A DNA stretch of 64,000 nt from Spodoptera frugiperda (GCF_023101765.2 NC_064233.1:3247501-3311500); one strand, 5' to 3'; shown: positions 9,858-20,974, counted from the first letter of the stretch. The notes: a model not told the origin generated them from the sequence alone. Numbers and translations are program-made.

Positions 9858-11457
9858 TGAACAATAAAATGGACATTGGAACAAAACAAGTAACAAACAC
9901 AAACTTTCCTACACCTTGGACGCCAAAGTATTTTCAGTTAATTTTATATTTAACTTTTTGATAAGATTTAGAAAACAATTAATTTAAACGTGGAGGAATG
10001 TGTGGGAGAGCCGTGCTTTGGCACGAATGGGTCGGCTCGACCGAAGCGATACAACGGTCTCACTAAAAACCGACATATAACAACGCTTGTGATGTGTTTC
10101 GTTGGCCCAATTGTCCCCCTTCCAAATCCCCGATTCCGTATCAACCATTAAATTCCTAACCTCCAAAAGTCCGGCAATGCATTCGTAACGCCTCTGACGT
10201 TTCGGGTGTCCATGGGCAGTTGCTTATCATGAAACGATCCGTCTATTCGTTTACCGACTTACACCATAAAAAAGGAATACGAAAAAAATATACATTGTGT
10301 TAGAAACGTAATAAAAGAAAGAGAGGTACACCTTTGTTATTTGTGGACGTGCAAATAAATAAATAATATTACAATCTGAGATAAAACTACGTTTAAAAAA
10401 GCAGACATAAACACACGTGTTAGTGCGAATCTCTATTTCTAAACAATTTTTTTAAAACCTCATAATATCTAAGTTGTTTACAATTTCGTTGAATTAGCAA
10501 CAAGTTATATTATTTTGATATGAACTAATGGCACCGACTTCTAAACTAATCAATTAGTACTAATAATAATCATTTTTTACTTTTTGGTTTAGTTTTTGGT
10601 TTTTTAAAGTTAGTATTTTATTTTTATCTTTATCTTTTTTTAGTATAAGACTACCTAGACCCGTTTTGCCACTTATAATACAAATAGGTGCAAAGTTCTA
10701 ATTAATATAAATTAATTAAGCCCAAACACAAGGTATTTACTGTAAACCGTTAAGGAGTTCCCTAAACAGTTACACTTCTTCGTCAGACCCTTAAGGCCGG
10801 TACTGCTCCTCCTAGGTGTAAAGTTCTTATAAACACATATTAAAATCAAAACCAAACGTAAGGTAGTTGATGTGTTAAAGAGTTCCCTCGATTGTCTATC
10901 AGCTCCATCATCAGGTCAACTCCAGACCCTTAATAAATTGTAATGTTTTTAAATCTTTATTGAAAAACATACTACTCCCCTCGGATTTCCTAGAATTCCA
11001 TCATCAAATCCTGACTTGGCAGAAATAAGACCCTTTCAGATGCTCCTGAAAGGGATACACAACGTTGTTGTTTCACGTCGATTTTCTGTGAGGCCGTGGT
11101 ATTACTCCGGTCAAGCCAGCCCATTCGTGCCGAAGCATGGCTCTCTCACACATTCCTCCACGTATAAATTCATTATTTTCTTAATTTTTTGCACCGTTAT
11201 GCCTTTTATCCTGTAAGGGGTAGGCAAAAGTGCGCATTAAGACACGTAATACAATGTACATCCACTTTTCACCAGTTGTATTATAAATCCCATGTAATAA
11301 GGGGTAAGCCTATTGCCATATATCTGACTGATACTGAGAAATTGTCAAAAAACTAAAAAAACCCACTAATACTTTGCCCGACATTTGAAACCCCTTGTCC
11401 GGCAGTCGCAATTGCCACTTGACCAACGAGGCAGTCTTATTTTGAATAACATTTTAT
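9858..11457. repeat. Repeat-rich spacer of the inverted duplication
   Basis: It contains an R1 copy (+, about 10008-10273), an R1 head (-, about 11062-11155) and a SINE-A copy (-, about 11199-11436). At about 10740-11010 is a two-unit diverged repeat around AAGGAGTTCCCT and CCATCATCAAATCCTGAC. The remainder is AT-rich without genes. Confidence 0.65.
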
Positions 11458-11591
11458 CAGCACATCTATTATTGGTTACTTAATGTGCCATTTAACAAAG
11501 TGAGAACTAAAACAATAAATAAATACAATCTTATTGCAGTCCAATTTATTTTATTGTATTAATCTTTCAAACGTCATAATATTATGGGTTT

Positions 11592-12349
11592 TTAGATGGC
11601 GCAACCACATCCTCTGCCGATCAGTTCACCGCGGAAACCAAGACCAGGAGCAGCAAGAGCAGCGGGAGCGAAGGCACCAGCAGGACCGTAAGCACCCAGA
11701 GGAGCCAGAGCGGCAGCCGGGGCGTAGGCAGCACCCGGGGCATAGGCAGCAGAGCCACTGGCCATGGCGGTCCTGCCATTACCGCAGGCATGGTTGATGG
11801 CACCAGCACCGGCAGAGGGCACCACTCCTTCCATAGCGACAGTACCCACGAACGGCAGCTCTCCAATCACTTCCAGAGCACCCTCGTACACATTGTCAGA
11901 CGCCACGGAGATACCGACGGGAGCGATGGCGGAGCCACTGGTCACAGGCAGACCACCACCACTGGTGGGGCTGAACTCCATAGCGGGGGCACCACCGATG
12001 AGGGCATCGTAAGCCAGGCCTCTGCCAGCCAGACCGTAAGGAGTAGCTAAACCAGCAGCTCCAAGGCCAGCCCAAGGAGCGACAAGCTCAGAAGCAGCCA
12101 GTCCACAAGGAGTGGCTAGGACGGGAGCAGCCAGGCCGTAAGGAGCAGCTAGTGGAGAGATTTCAGCCACCGCAGCGCGGCTGGTGCACTGGCTGAGGGC
12201 AGACTGGAAAAAACAATTAATAAGTTAGTAAAACACAACTAGAACTGTTTTATTACTGGTCGAACTTAATTAAAATGTTTTAAATATGTTTTCCTCACCT
12301 TGACGAGGAGCGCCTGGGCGCAGAGGACGAGGATAGCCTTCACAGACAT
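11592..12349 (-). CDS. Class B chorion protein (B4), two exons
   Basis: Exon 1 is complement(12299-12349) and exon 2 is complement(11592-12203); 95-bp intron; 220 aa. It is the inverted copy of B3, with a few changes (GLAYDALIGG instead of GLGYDALIFG; PAALAAPG instead of PAAFAAPG) and the same GELIGRGCGCAI end. Its 3' flank is also an inverted copy of B3's. Partner of A3. Confidence 0.93.
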
Positions 12350-12671
12350 GATGCTGCTGTTCTAGTGCTGACACGAGAATGATGTCCAGTGAAACTGTTT
12401 CATGTTTTTATACTTAACCTTTATCAAAGTTCTACAAGTATTAATATAAAAACTTCATACGAAATTAATTAATTGCTTGTGTAAGAACGATAAGCCTATT
12501 GTGTTTACTAATAAAGAAATGTTTAAATGTTTTATTGACACAATTCAGTCACGTTTCCAAAATTTTGAAATTATAATTCATGTCAAACAGAGGCTGGGTA
12601 TAAAATGTGTCGTGGTGTCCAGTTCATCATTCAGTCTTCAGCTCCTCGTTGAACACAAACGAACATCAAAC
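12350..12671. promoter_or_regulatory. Bidirectional promoter of B4/A3
   Basis: TATAAAA faces B4 (complement of 12406-12412) and A3 (12599-12605). GATAAGCCT is at 12489-12497. It is the reverse complement, almost base for base, of the A2/B3 promoter. Confidence 0.85.
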
Positions 12672-13245
12672 ATGTCTACCTTCGCTTTTGTGTTCCTCTG
12701 CATCCAAGCTTGCTTGGTCCAGGTAAGGAAACAATAATTTTAGTAGTTTTGCAAATGTTTTGATACCCTTTAGCAAATTATTCCTTGATAACTGATAACA
12801 TTTTTAATTGTACTTCTTCTTATTCCAGCATGTGTTCAGTCAGTGCACCAGCCCCGCAGCTGTTGTTGAAGCTCCCTTCGGTCTGGCCGCTCGTGGTCTG
12901 GCTGGTCCTCTTGGCTGGGCTGCTCCTGGCCTTGCTGCTAACGGTCTCATTGCTCCCGGCCTTGCTGCTCGTGAACTTATTGCCCCTGGCATTGCTGCTC
13001 CCTTCGGTCTGGCTTCTCCTTTAGCTTACGATGGTCTGGCCTACCCTGGAGCTGCTCCTTACGGCGGTGCTGGTGAAGGCAACGTGGCGGTCGCTGGTGA
13101 GCTGCCAGTCGCTGGTACTACCGCCGTCGCTGGTCAGGTCCCCATCATGGGCGCTGTGAGCTTCGGAGGACCTGTGGCTGCTGCTGGCTCCGTCTCCATC
13201 ACTGGACAATGTGCTTGCGGATGCAATGCTCCCATCTACTACTAA
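12672..13245 (+). CDS. Class A chorion protein (A3), two exons
   Basis: Exon 1 is 12672-12722 and exon 2 is 12829-13245; 106-bp intron; 155 aa. The arms and central domain are standard, with mature start HVFSQC and end GQCACGCNAPIYY. AATAAA is at 13285-13290. The intron is clearly more diverged from that of A2 than the exons and promoter are, although the genes are mirror copies. Confidence 0.92.
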
Positions 13246-13630
13246 AGAAATAACTCTTCAATTATTGAAACACGCTGAAACTGAAATAAATGACGAATAC
13301 TAAAAGAAACTACTTTTTTAATCTCTTCAATTTGTTCAATCCAAAAGTCAACCATTTGCACTTGCAACGTCTATCGATGCAGCCAAAGCAAAATCTAAAT
13401 TAAACATACTTACTTACCTCCGTTTTTTAAGTCGGTTAAAAAAGAGACCTATTTCTTTGACCCCAAAAAAATTTTGACATGATCAGAACGATGAAAATAA
13501 TATTTTTGGGAAATCTTTAAAAATAAGTGATATAAAACTCAATACAACTAAAAAAATAATAAAACCAATAAATACAACTATAAAACAGAAACCCTTTCTC
13601 CAATATAGTAATTTCTCTGCCTACACTGTG
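13246..13630. other. Unassigned 3' flank of A3
   Basis: AT-rich sequence with the A3 poly(A) signal; no gene or recognised repeat. Confidence 0.3.
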
Positions 13631-13790
13631 ATGTTCAGTACTCTTAGTACGAGTTTGCTTTACGTTTAACGAAATCGAAACGAGAGTTCGGCGCTCTGAT
13701 TGGCCAGCTCGATTAAACCAACCAATCAGACCACCGAACGTGCTCTCGTTTCGTTCTCGTGCAACGTAATGCAAACTGGCACTAAAGATA
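13631..13790. repeat. Palindromic MITE-like repeat R6
   Basis: It carries TTACGTTTAACG, then inverted halves around GCTCTGATTGG / CCAATCAGA and AGTTCGG / CCGAACG. Related copies are near 19330-19475, 55690-55790 and 57090-57190. No coding capacity. Confidence 0.5.
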
Positions 13791-13818
13791 CAGGCGTTTC
13801 AATATTTTACTATCATCA

Positions 13819-14030
13819 TCAGCCGTAAGACGTCCACTGCTGAACAAAGGCCTCCCACTTAGGCCTCCACGTAGAACGACAAGCCGCCACCCGCATCCAC
13901 TGGCTCCCCGCCACTCTGGCGATATCGTCAGTCCATCTAGTGGTAGGTCTACTCACGCTACGTTTGCGGGTCCGCGGCCACCACTGGATCACCTTCCTGC
14001 CTTCCCTACCCATAGCCACAGGCAATATTA
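13819..14030 (-). repeat. RTE-type LINE C-terminal fragment
   Basis: The minus strand reads WWPRTRKRSVSRPTTRW, TDDIARVAGSQWMRVA and ends WEAFVQQWTSYG. This is the familiar C-terminus of RTE-clade non-LTR retrotransposon proteins. Only this end is present. Confidence 0.75.
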
Positions 14031-14334
14031 TACTCAGCATAACATTATCAAAAGTGTACTTTAAATAATAAAATAACACTGGCTTGTTGTACAACAAAAA
14101 TATTATGTAGCTTACTTTATCAAAAGCTTTACAGAAATCCAAAAATAGTTCGTCAGCTAATTTCTTTATTAAACTTGTCGCATGCTGTAATTATGAATAC
14201 TTCATTGACTGAATGAGCCTGCAATTAGCAATTAATTCAACACCTGTAAGTGGCACGAGCCATTTGTTTTATAAACAACAATATCAAATTACCGGTTACA
14301 AGTAATTTAGCTGAATCGAGAATTTATAAATAAA

Positions 14335-14530
14335 CTCTCTGCCTCGCACAACAAAGCTGTGGACTGAGCTGTCGTCGGCGATATTTCCGGACCGATACGA
14401 CCTTTAAACCTTCAAGAAATGGCGTATTCTTTTTTAAAAGGCCGGCAACGCACCTGTCCTCTTTCTCCTCTGGTGTTGCGGGCGGTGATCGATCAGGTGA
14501 CCCATGTAATCTAGGCCCCCATTTCATAAA
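14335..14530 (+). repeat. LINE 3' tail fragment
   Basis: It contains CTCTGCCTCGCACAACAAAG, GAGCTGTCGTCGGCGATATT, ACCTTCAAGAAATGGCG and an end ...CAGGTGACCC...TTTCATAAAAAAA. A longer copy of the same LINE is at 59280-59873. Confidence 0.7.
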
Positions 14531-14809
14531 AAAATATATCGTAATGTCTTAGTTTATTTCAATTGTTTGTTATTTAATTTGTGATTCGAGATACGATTGA
14601 ATGTTTGATGTCGAGTCAACTAGGTAGTTGAATCGACGACTTAAACATGAAGGTTGATGTTTAAGTGCAAGTACAACTGCCGAGTAAGGGGATATGGTTA
14701 GACATCTGGATTAAAAAAAAAATAAGAGATTAAGAAAATTAAACATAATTTCTTTAGTATTCGCAATTTATTTCAGTTTAATTCTGTCAATCATTGAAGA
14801 GAAATTTCC

Positions 14810-15655
14810 TTAGTAGTAGATTGGGGAATTGCAGCCGCAAGAGCATTGTCCAGTGATGGAGACGGAGCCAGCAGCAGCCACAGGTCCTCCGAAGCTCACA
14901 GCGCCCATGATGGGGACCTGACCAGCGACGGTGGTAGTACCAGCGACTGGCAGCTCACCAGCGACCGCCACGTTGCCTTCACCAGCACCGCCGTAAGGAG
15001 CAGCTCCAGGGTAGGCCAGACCATCGTAAGCTAAAGGAGAAGCCAGACCGAAGGGAGCAGCAATGCCAGGGGCAATAAGTTCACGAGCAGCAAGGCCGGG
15101 AGCAATGAGACCGTTAGCAGCAAGGCCAGGAGCAGCCCAGCCAAGAGGACCAGCCAGACCACGAGCGGCCAGACCGAAGGGAGCTTCAACAACAGCAGCT
15201 CGGCTGGTGCACTGACTGAAGACAGACTGTAACAAAAAATCAGTAGGTGTTATATAAAGATTATGATATAAGATGGGGCGAGCCATGCTTCAGCACGAAT
15301 GGGCCGGCTTGACCGGAGTGATACCACGGCCTCAGAGAAAACCGACGTGAAACAAGGCCCCCTTTTTTTCTTGTGTGAGTGAGGTTACCGGAAGCCCAAT
15401 AACCTCACTTCCCAATCATCCTTATCCCGGATTCAACAACAACCCTTAAATTTCTAACTGGGGGTCACAAACACCAAAGTTTGGGGTGTCCATGGGCGGC
15501 GGCGATTGCTTACCATCTGGTGATCGATCTGCTCGTTTACCGGTGTATACCATAAAAAATGAAAGTCAAATGGAAGGAAACAACTACAGATAACATTTTC
15601 TCACCTGGACCAAGCAAGCTTGGATGCAGAGGAACACAAAAGCGAAGGTAGACAT
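14810..15655 (-). CDS. Class A chorion protein (A4), two exons
   Basis: Exon 1 is complement(15605-15655) and exon 2 is complement(14810-15226); 155 aa. The body is standard class A, but exon 2 starts SVFSQCTSRAAVVE, whose SxxSQCTSRAAV pattern resembles class B exon 2 (SALSQCTSRAAV). This suggests a small A/B exchange at the acceptor side. The 378-bp intron carries an R1 element. The end is GQCSCGCNSPIYY. Partner of B5. Confidence 0.9.
15276..15559 (+). repeat. SINE-like repeat R1 inside the A4 intron
   Basis: It runs from AGCCATGCTTCAGCACGAAT to ...CTGCTCGTTTACCGG...CCATAAAAAA. The insertion is in the opposite transcriptional sense to A4. Confidence 0.75.
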
Positions 15656-15969
15656 GTTTGATGTTCGTTTGTGTTCAACGAGGAGCTGAAGACTGAATGA
15701 TGAACTGGACACCACGACACATTTTATACAAAGTTTCAAATTGTTATCAGTGATATTTCGAAATCATGAAACGTGACAGAAATCGTGTCAATTTTTAATT
15801 AATTATTTCTTTGTATTAGAATATTATAAGCTTATCATTAATTACTTGCTCAAGCTTTTAATTGTCGTATTTTTAAGAACAAAAGGTAGGCTTGATAACC
15901 TTTACAGTATAAAACCCGCGCCAGCAGCACTGGACATCATTCTCGTGTCAGCACTAGAACAGCAGCATC
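15656..15969. promoter_or_regulatory. Bidirectional promoter of A4/B5
   Basis: TATAAAA faces A4 (complement of 15722-15728) and B5 (15908-15914). The GATA-type site is the variant AAGCTTATC with GCTTATC at 15830-15836. Confidence 0.8.
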
Positions 15970-16667
15970 ATGTCTGTGAAGGCTATCCTCGTCCTCTGCG
16001 CCCAGGCGCTCCTCGTCAAGGTGAGAAATTTCATGGTATAATCAAAACATTTTTTCATTTTTAAAAGCATTTTCCTTATTCTAATGACTCTTTTTATTTC
16101 CAGTCTGCTCTCAGCCAGGCTTGTGGGTACGCTGCCCCCGTCCTAGCCACTCCTTGTGGACTGGCCGCTTCTGAGCTTGTCGCTCCTTGGGCTGGCCTTG
16201 GAGCTGCTGGTTTAGCCACTCCTTACGGTCTGGCTGGCAGAGGCTTGGCTTACGATGCTTTCCTCGGTGGTCCCGCTATGGAGTTCAGCCCCACCAGTGG
16301 TGGTGGTCTGCCTGTGACCAGTGGCTCCGCCATCGCTCCCGTCGGTATCTCCGTGGCGTCTGACAATGTGTACGAGGGTGCTCTGGAAGTGATTGGAGAG
16401 CTGCCGTTCGTGGGTACTGTCGCTATGGAAGGAGTGGTGCCCTCTGCCGGTGCTGGTGCCATCAACCATGCCTGCGGTAATGGCAGGACCGCCATGGCCA
16501 GTGGCTCTGCTGCCTATGCCCCGGGTGCTGCCTATGCCCCGGCTGCCGCTCTGGCTCCTCTGGGTGCTTACGGTCCTGCTGGTGCCTTCGCTCCCGCTGC
16601 TCTTGCTGCTACCGGCTTCGGTTTCCGAGGTGATTTGATCGGCAGAGGTTTTGGCTGCGCAATCTAA
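15970..16667 (+). CDS. Class B chorion protein (B5), two exons
   Basis: Exon 1 is 15970-16020 and exon 2 is 16104-16667; 83-bp intron; 204 aa. The left arm is the short form SALSQACGYAAPVLATPCG, lacking the CTSRAAVAEISPL part of B3. The central domain and right arm are consensus, and the end is GDLIGRGFGCAI, with the first of the usual three C-terminal cysteines replaced by Phe. AATAAA is at 16705-16710. Confidence 0.92.
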
Positions 16668-17249
16668 GAATGATTGACACGTAATACCACCGAAGAATGA
16701 ACTAAATAAATCAATGAACATGACGATGTATTTTTAATAGTTCTATTCCTTTTTTAAGCCAAACATAATGAGGTCTGTCTTACTGGTAGTTTCCAATCAT
16801 CTACTTCACATCATCACATCAACCGCTTATACCTAAGTGCCTACTGCTGACCAAAGTCCTCTTCTCACACGGAGAACTTTGAGCATTAATCGTTATGCTT
16901 GCTTAAGGCGGGTTGGTAAAACATAATGAGATCTGACGTCTAGCCTCGGTCGCTGGTGGTGATAAAAATGACAAAGGTTACTAATGACCCATCTCAGCTC
17001 CATTCACAAAACAAATAATCTTTGAACGTTTAACATAATATTACAGGTACTGTATAAGATTAGAACATTGGAGTACATATTAATAACGACGACGACGTAA
17101 CGAATTTACATATTTTTTATTTATTATTTAAAAAGACCAGCAGTAATAGAAATGGGAATAACTGAAGAAGAAAGGAGACAATATTTTTAAAGCAAACTTT
17201 TTGATAGGGTAGAATGTAAAAAGAAAACTATACTGTGTGCATACTAAAT

Positions 17250-17278
<29 letters not shown>
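16668..17278. other. B5 3' flank with repeat fragments
   Basis: About 16740-16860 is an inverted match to 22990-23100 (the B7 3' flank), showing that both B genes come from one duplicated block. About 16800-16910 holds an R4-type fragment (GCTTGCTTAAGGCGGGTTGG). A (TA)n run at 17254-17278 precedes the LTR element. Confidence 0.5.
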
Positions 17279-17280
<2 letters not shown>

Positions 17281-17740
17281 ACGAAGGAGAAATCTACGTG
17301 GTGTTTTGAAAAAGTGTGACGTCATCATTGCTGACGTCACAGTTGTTGTTCTCACGATGGTCACCCATTTTGGGGCTTAGAAAAACTTCACGAGTACTGT
17401 AAACTTAGTTTATTCAACTCCCAGGGAGGTCCGTACTGTACGGCGATCGGAGTGCAACTGCCTCGATTGCCTACAGTGCGGGCGTATTTATAGGACTCGG
17501 CGCACGAGCACGTGCTTACAAGTTTTAGGTTAAGTATTGAAATTACAATGATAACGTTAATTTTACATCGTGTTAAACTTAAAATAATCAACTGATGATT
17601 AATAAACTGATTTTTAGGACAATCAAGTGAATTAACCAAACTTATTCTACTTTCTCTGAATAGTTGATGTGGTTGCGCCGACACGGCCATACTGACAGGC
17701 GGTGCGCGCTCTGCACCAGCCTCGTTGATTTTTTTGTTGA

Positions 17741-17850
17741 TTCTCGTAGGTTCTCGGTGATTCTCGTAGGTTCTCGATGCTTCTTGTAGGTTCTCGATGC
17801 TTCTTGTAGGTTCTCGGTGATTCTCGTAGGTTCTCGGTGATTCTCGTTGG
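17741..17850. repeat. 20-bp minisatellite
   Basis: There are five units of TTCTCGTAGGTTCTCGGTGA (with GATGC/TTGTAGG variants) plus a partial one, inside the LTR element. Confidence 0.85.
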
Positions 17851-17937
17851 TTTTGTTATGTTGTGATGTGATTACCTGTAGGCAAAGAAAGTGTTTTCTC
17901 TGAGAAGGATTTCTGTTCATTATAAATTAGTTGTTAG

Positions 17938-18071
17938 TCTCGGAGGGTCTCGTAGATTTCTCGGAGGGTCTCGTAGATTTCTCGGAGGGTCTCGTAGATT
18001 TCTCGGAGGGTCTCGTAGATTTCTCGGAGGGTCTTGTAGATTTCTCGGAGGGTCTCGTAGATTTCTCGGAG
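17938..18071. repeat. 21-bp minisatellite
   Basis: There are six full units and a partial one, each starting TCTCGGAGGGTCTCGTAGAT plus T. The array is nearly perfect with one C-to-T change. It is inside the LTR element. Confidence 0.9.
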
Positions 18072-18731
18072 TTTAATTTGGAATTTTTGAAATTTGAAAA
18101 GAGTAATTAACTATGCAATACTTATCTGTTTATTCTGGTGGGTTGTTTTCACTCTCCAGGTCGTGGTTTTGATGTACTTGCGGCTGTTGATTCGTTCCAG
18201 TTGATCAGGTGGAAGAGTTGATGATGAAGCGGCTGGGGTAAGGGCTTCTTGCAATCCCACTTCTGATGACGAAGGAGAAATCTACGTGGTGTTTTGAAAA
18301 AGTGTGACGTCATCATTGCTGACGTCACAGTTGTTGTTCTCACGATGGTCACCCATTTTGAGGCTTAGAAAAACTTCACGAGTACTGTAAACTTAGTTTA
18401 TTCAACTCCCAGGGAGGTCCGTACTGTACGGCGATCGGAGTGCAACTGCCTCGATTGCCTACAGTGCGGGCGTATTTATAGGACTCGGCGCACGAGCACG
18501 TGCTTACAAGTTTTAGGTTAAGTATTGAAATTACAATGATAACGTTAATTTTACATCGTGTTAAACTTAAAATAATCAACTGATGATTAATAAACTGATT
18601 TTTAGGACAATCAAGTGAATTAACCAAACTTATTCTACTTTCTCTGAATAGTTGATGTGGTTGCGCCGACATATATATATATATATATATAGTCCTCCTT
18701 ACCGATTTCGGTAACGGCGACCTTAGAGAAG

Positions 18732-19034
18732 CTATTTCCTGTCGTGGGCCCTGATGTGACTGGCCAGACCGAACTTAGTTTTAAAAATCCGATCACAATT
18801 AGAGCAGTAAAGCTGGCCGGCAGAGTTGTATGTGTAAATATAGGAGGGCTTGGGTCGGTCTTTACGTAATTGACGCTTTACGTCTAACGTACCTAAGCGC
18901 TGGTTTTCGTACGCCTTAATATTTTCAGGAATTAAAGAAATAAATAAATTATTAAGCAGAATAGAAAGCAGGAGATGAGACCGCACTTCTTTTTTCCTAA
19001 GCTTATCCTTATCCCAACCTATGATAAGACTCAA
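18732..19034 (-). other. Open frame with a C2H2 finger, probable transposon remnant
   Basis: 100 codons whose C-terminus YCSNCDRIFKTKFGLASHIR has C-X2-C-X12-H-X3-H spacing. Similar single C-terminal fingers occur on non-LTR retrotransposon-derived proteins. No promoter, intron or upstream domain was seen. Confidence 0.35.
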
Positions 19035-19475
19035 GATCTCTCGGGCCTGCAGACGGCGAGCAAGGGTAGCTCACCACCCGATCATAACCAGACCCGTATG
19101 TGCGGCGCGTCGCGTTCCGCGTGCGCCTCAAAGAGCCATCAGACCACCACAGATGGGTCCCAGTAGGGCTGATGCCTGATCCGGAGCTGCGGACTACCTA
19201 GCGGGTTTACCGGGGCTCCGGCTCGAAAAGCAGGAGTAGGAACGGGGTGGTTTTTAGGCAGTAAGAGTCTGACACTCCTTCTCGCCTCGCCCAAGGCGGG
19301 AGAAGTCATTGGATGATTTCCCCACTCAAAAAAACAGTCATGGACGACCACTCGACGAACAACGCGGTCTACGAGAACGCGTTCGTCGCTGTGATTGGTT
19401 GGTTTATTCGAGCTGCCCCATCAGAGCACCAAACTTACTTTAAACGTAAAGCAAAGTCATACTAAGGGTACTGAA
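19035..19475 (-). repeat. R2 copy followed by R6 copy
   Basis: R2 (about 19035-19330) has CAACGCGGTC-free body GGGGCTCCGGCTCG, AACGGGGTGGTTTTTAG and GGAGAAGTCATTGGATG. R6 follows with GTGATTGGTTGGTTTATTCG and TTTAAACGTAAAGC. Confidence 0.5.
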
Positions 19476-20095
19476 CAAAATATACTTCCACAAAATGCTT
19501 GCAATGAGTAATAGAATATTTTGTTCAATGAAGCAATTAGCTCGTGCCACTATAGGTGTCGAATTAAATATGCTAATTGTGCTAGTTTATTCAATATTTA
19601 TTACTAGGTTCTGCCAGCGGTTTCGTCCGTGTTTTCTTGGGATAAAAACTAGCTTATGTGTTATTCTTGACAATCATAATATGGTGGAAATCCTTCTTCC
19701 GGAGAGTCCCACTCCCATCCCAGTCTAGCCCCCGGCGGGAGGACTACACATAAAGTATTTTCATAAAGTAAAGCAAGAATCGAATTCAACACTCACATAT
19801 TTTTTATAATTTGCTGCCCAATTATTTAATGGTTAATTAACGCATAATCTTGTCTATAACTTTAGACAATAGTTACTAAGGAATACGGAGTTTAATTTAA
19901 GTAATCATTAAATGTCATTGAATACAGCAGTTAGAAAAATAATTCATAATCATGAAAGATAGGACTCATGCTGTTAATTTTAGAATACAACAAAACATAT
20001 TTTAAAGACCACTGGAATACGAGTCTCTGGTAATGACGCAGAAAAATAATAAAAATGTTTATGTACAAGAAAATTTAATAACAGATAACAAAGTT
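19476..20095. other. Unassigned 3' flank of A5
   Basis: AT-rich, with a 77-codon open frame of no recognisable identity. Nothing else was seen. Confidence 0.3.
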
Positions 20096-20658
20096 TTAAT
20101 AGTAAATAGGAGTATTGCAGCCGCAAGCACATTGTCCGTTAATGGACACGGCTCCCGCAGCCGGTATGGCTCCACCGAAGCTCACAGCGCCCATGATGGG
20201 GACCTGACCAGCGACGGTGGTAGTACCAGCGACTGGCAGCTCACCAGCGACCGCCACGTTGCCTTCACCAGCACCGCCGTAAGGAGCAGCTCCAGGGTAG
20301 GCCAGACCATCGTAAGGTAAAGGAGAAGCCAGACCGAAGGGAGCAGCAATGCCAGGGGCAATAAGTTCACGAGCAGCAAGGCCAGGAGCAGCCCAGCCAA
20401 GAGGACCAGCCAGACCACGAGCGGCCAGACCGAAGGGAGCTTCAACAACAGCTGCGGGGCTGGTGCACTGACTGAACACATGCTGGAATAGAAGTTGAAT
20501 TGCCACATGAAATAACCAAACTTAAATAATTAATTAATTATAATAATTCCGAAAAAAATGGACAAAACAAATGTTTTAAAAAGTAGAAAATTTAATAATT
20601 ATCTCACCTGGACCAAGCAAGCTTGGATGCAGAGGAACACAAAAGCGAAGGTAGACAT
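20096..20658 (-). CDS. Class A chorion protein (A5), shortened left arm
   Basis: Exon 1 is complement(20608-20658) and exon 2 is complement(20096-20482); 125-bp intron; 145 aa. Relative to the 155-aa copies, a 30-bp in-frame unit encoding LAANGLIAPG is missing, a clean contraction of the LxAPGLAA repeats. LAYDG is LPYDG here. The 3' part reads AIPAAGAVSINGQC as in A1. The end is CACGCNTPIYY. Partner of B6. Confidence 0.92.
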
Positions 20659-20974
20659 GTTTGATGTTCGTTTGTGTTCAACGAGGAGCTGAAGACTGAA
20701 TGATGAACTGGATCGGCCCCCGAGCTTATATACTTGACACATTGTACATATCTACCGCGAGGAGTTCACGTTACATCACTTGCATTAAACTGTCTCAATA
20801 ATTGTGCGTTTGTTTGTTGGTCAATAGGCTTATCGTAGAAGTAGGCTTATCGCGTTACATAAAAACAATGAAGTAATTTGTAACTTATTAGTATCTGTAA
20901 CACAATATTGATTATAAAACCCGCGCCAGCAGCACTGGACATCATTCTCGTGTCAGCACTAGAACAGCAGCATC
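20659..20974. promoter_or_regulatory. Bidirectional promoter of A5/B6
   Basis: TATATAAG faces A5 (complement of 20725-20732) and TATAAAA is at 20913-20919 for B6. AGGCTTATC is duplicated (20826-20834 and 20843-20851), a doubled GATA-type site shared only with the B13/A12 promoter. Confidence 0.85.

Larger units (their letters stand above)
8607..12722. repeat. Large inverted duplication of an A/B promoter-gene block
   Basis: The left arm (about 8607-9857) holds A2 exon 1, promoter, B3 and 3' flank. It matches the reverse complement of 11458-12722 (B4 3' flank, B4, promoter, A3 exon 1). Both promoters are 322 bp and both B exons 2 are 612 bp. The spacer of about 1.6 kb (9858-11457) is repeat-rich. 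Confidence 0.85.
17279..18671 (-). mobile_element. Short non-autonomous LTR element (TRIM-like) with two minisatellites
   Basis: Direct LTRs of 405 bp at 17279-17683 and 18267-18671 start TGACGAAGG and end GCGCCGACA (TG...CA); the only difference noticed is TTGGGG/TTGAGG. The internal part is only 583 bp and encodes no gag or pol. The LTR has TATAAATA and then AATAAA on the minus strand (complements of 17485-17492 and 17409-17414), so it is oriented minus. It sits in a (TA)n tract, with TATA on both sides as the target duplication. No convincing primer-binding site or polypurine tract was seen. Confidence 0.85.

Noticed and set aside
17741..18071. Possible CRISPR-like array
   Set aside because: The units are contiguous 20- and 21-bp tandem repeats without spacers in a moth LTR element; they are minisatellites.
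18732..19034. A separate zinc-finger gene
   Set aside because: Only one C2H2 unit at the end of a short frame between a transposon and a repeat; more likely a retrotransposon remnant, listed as other.
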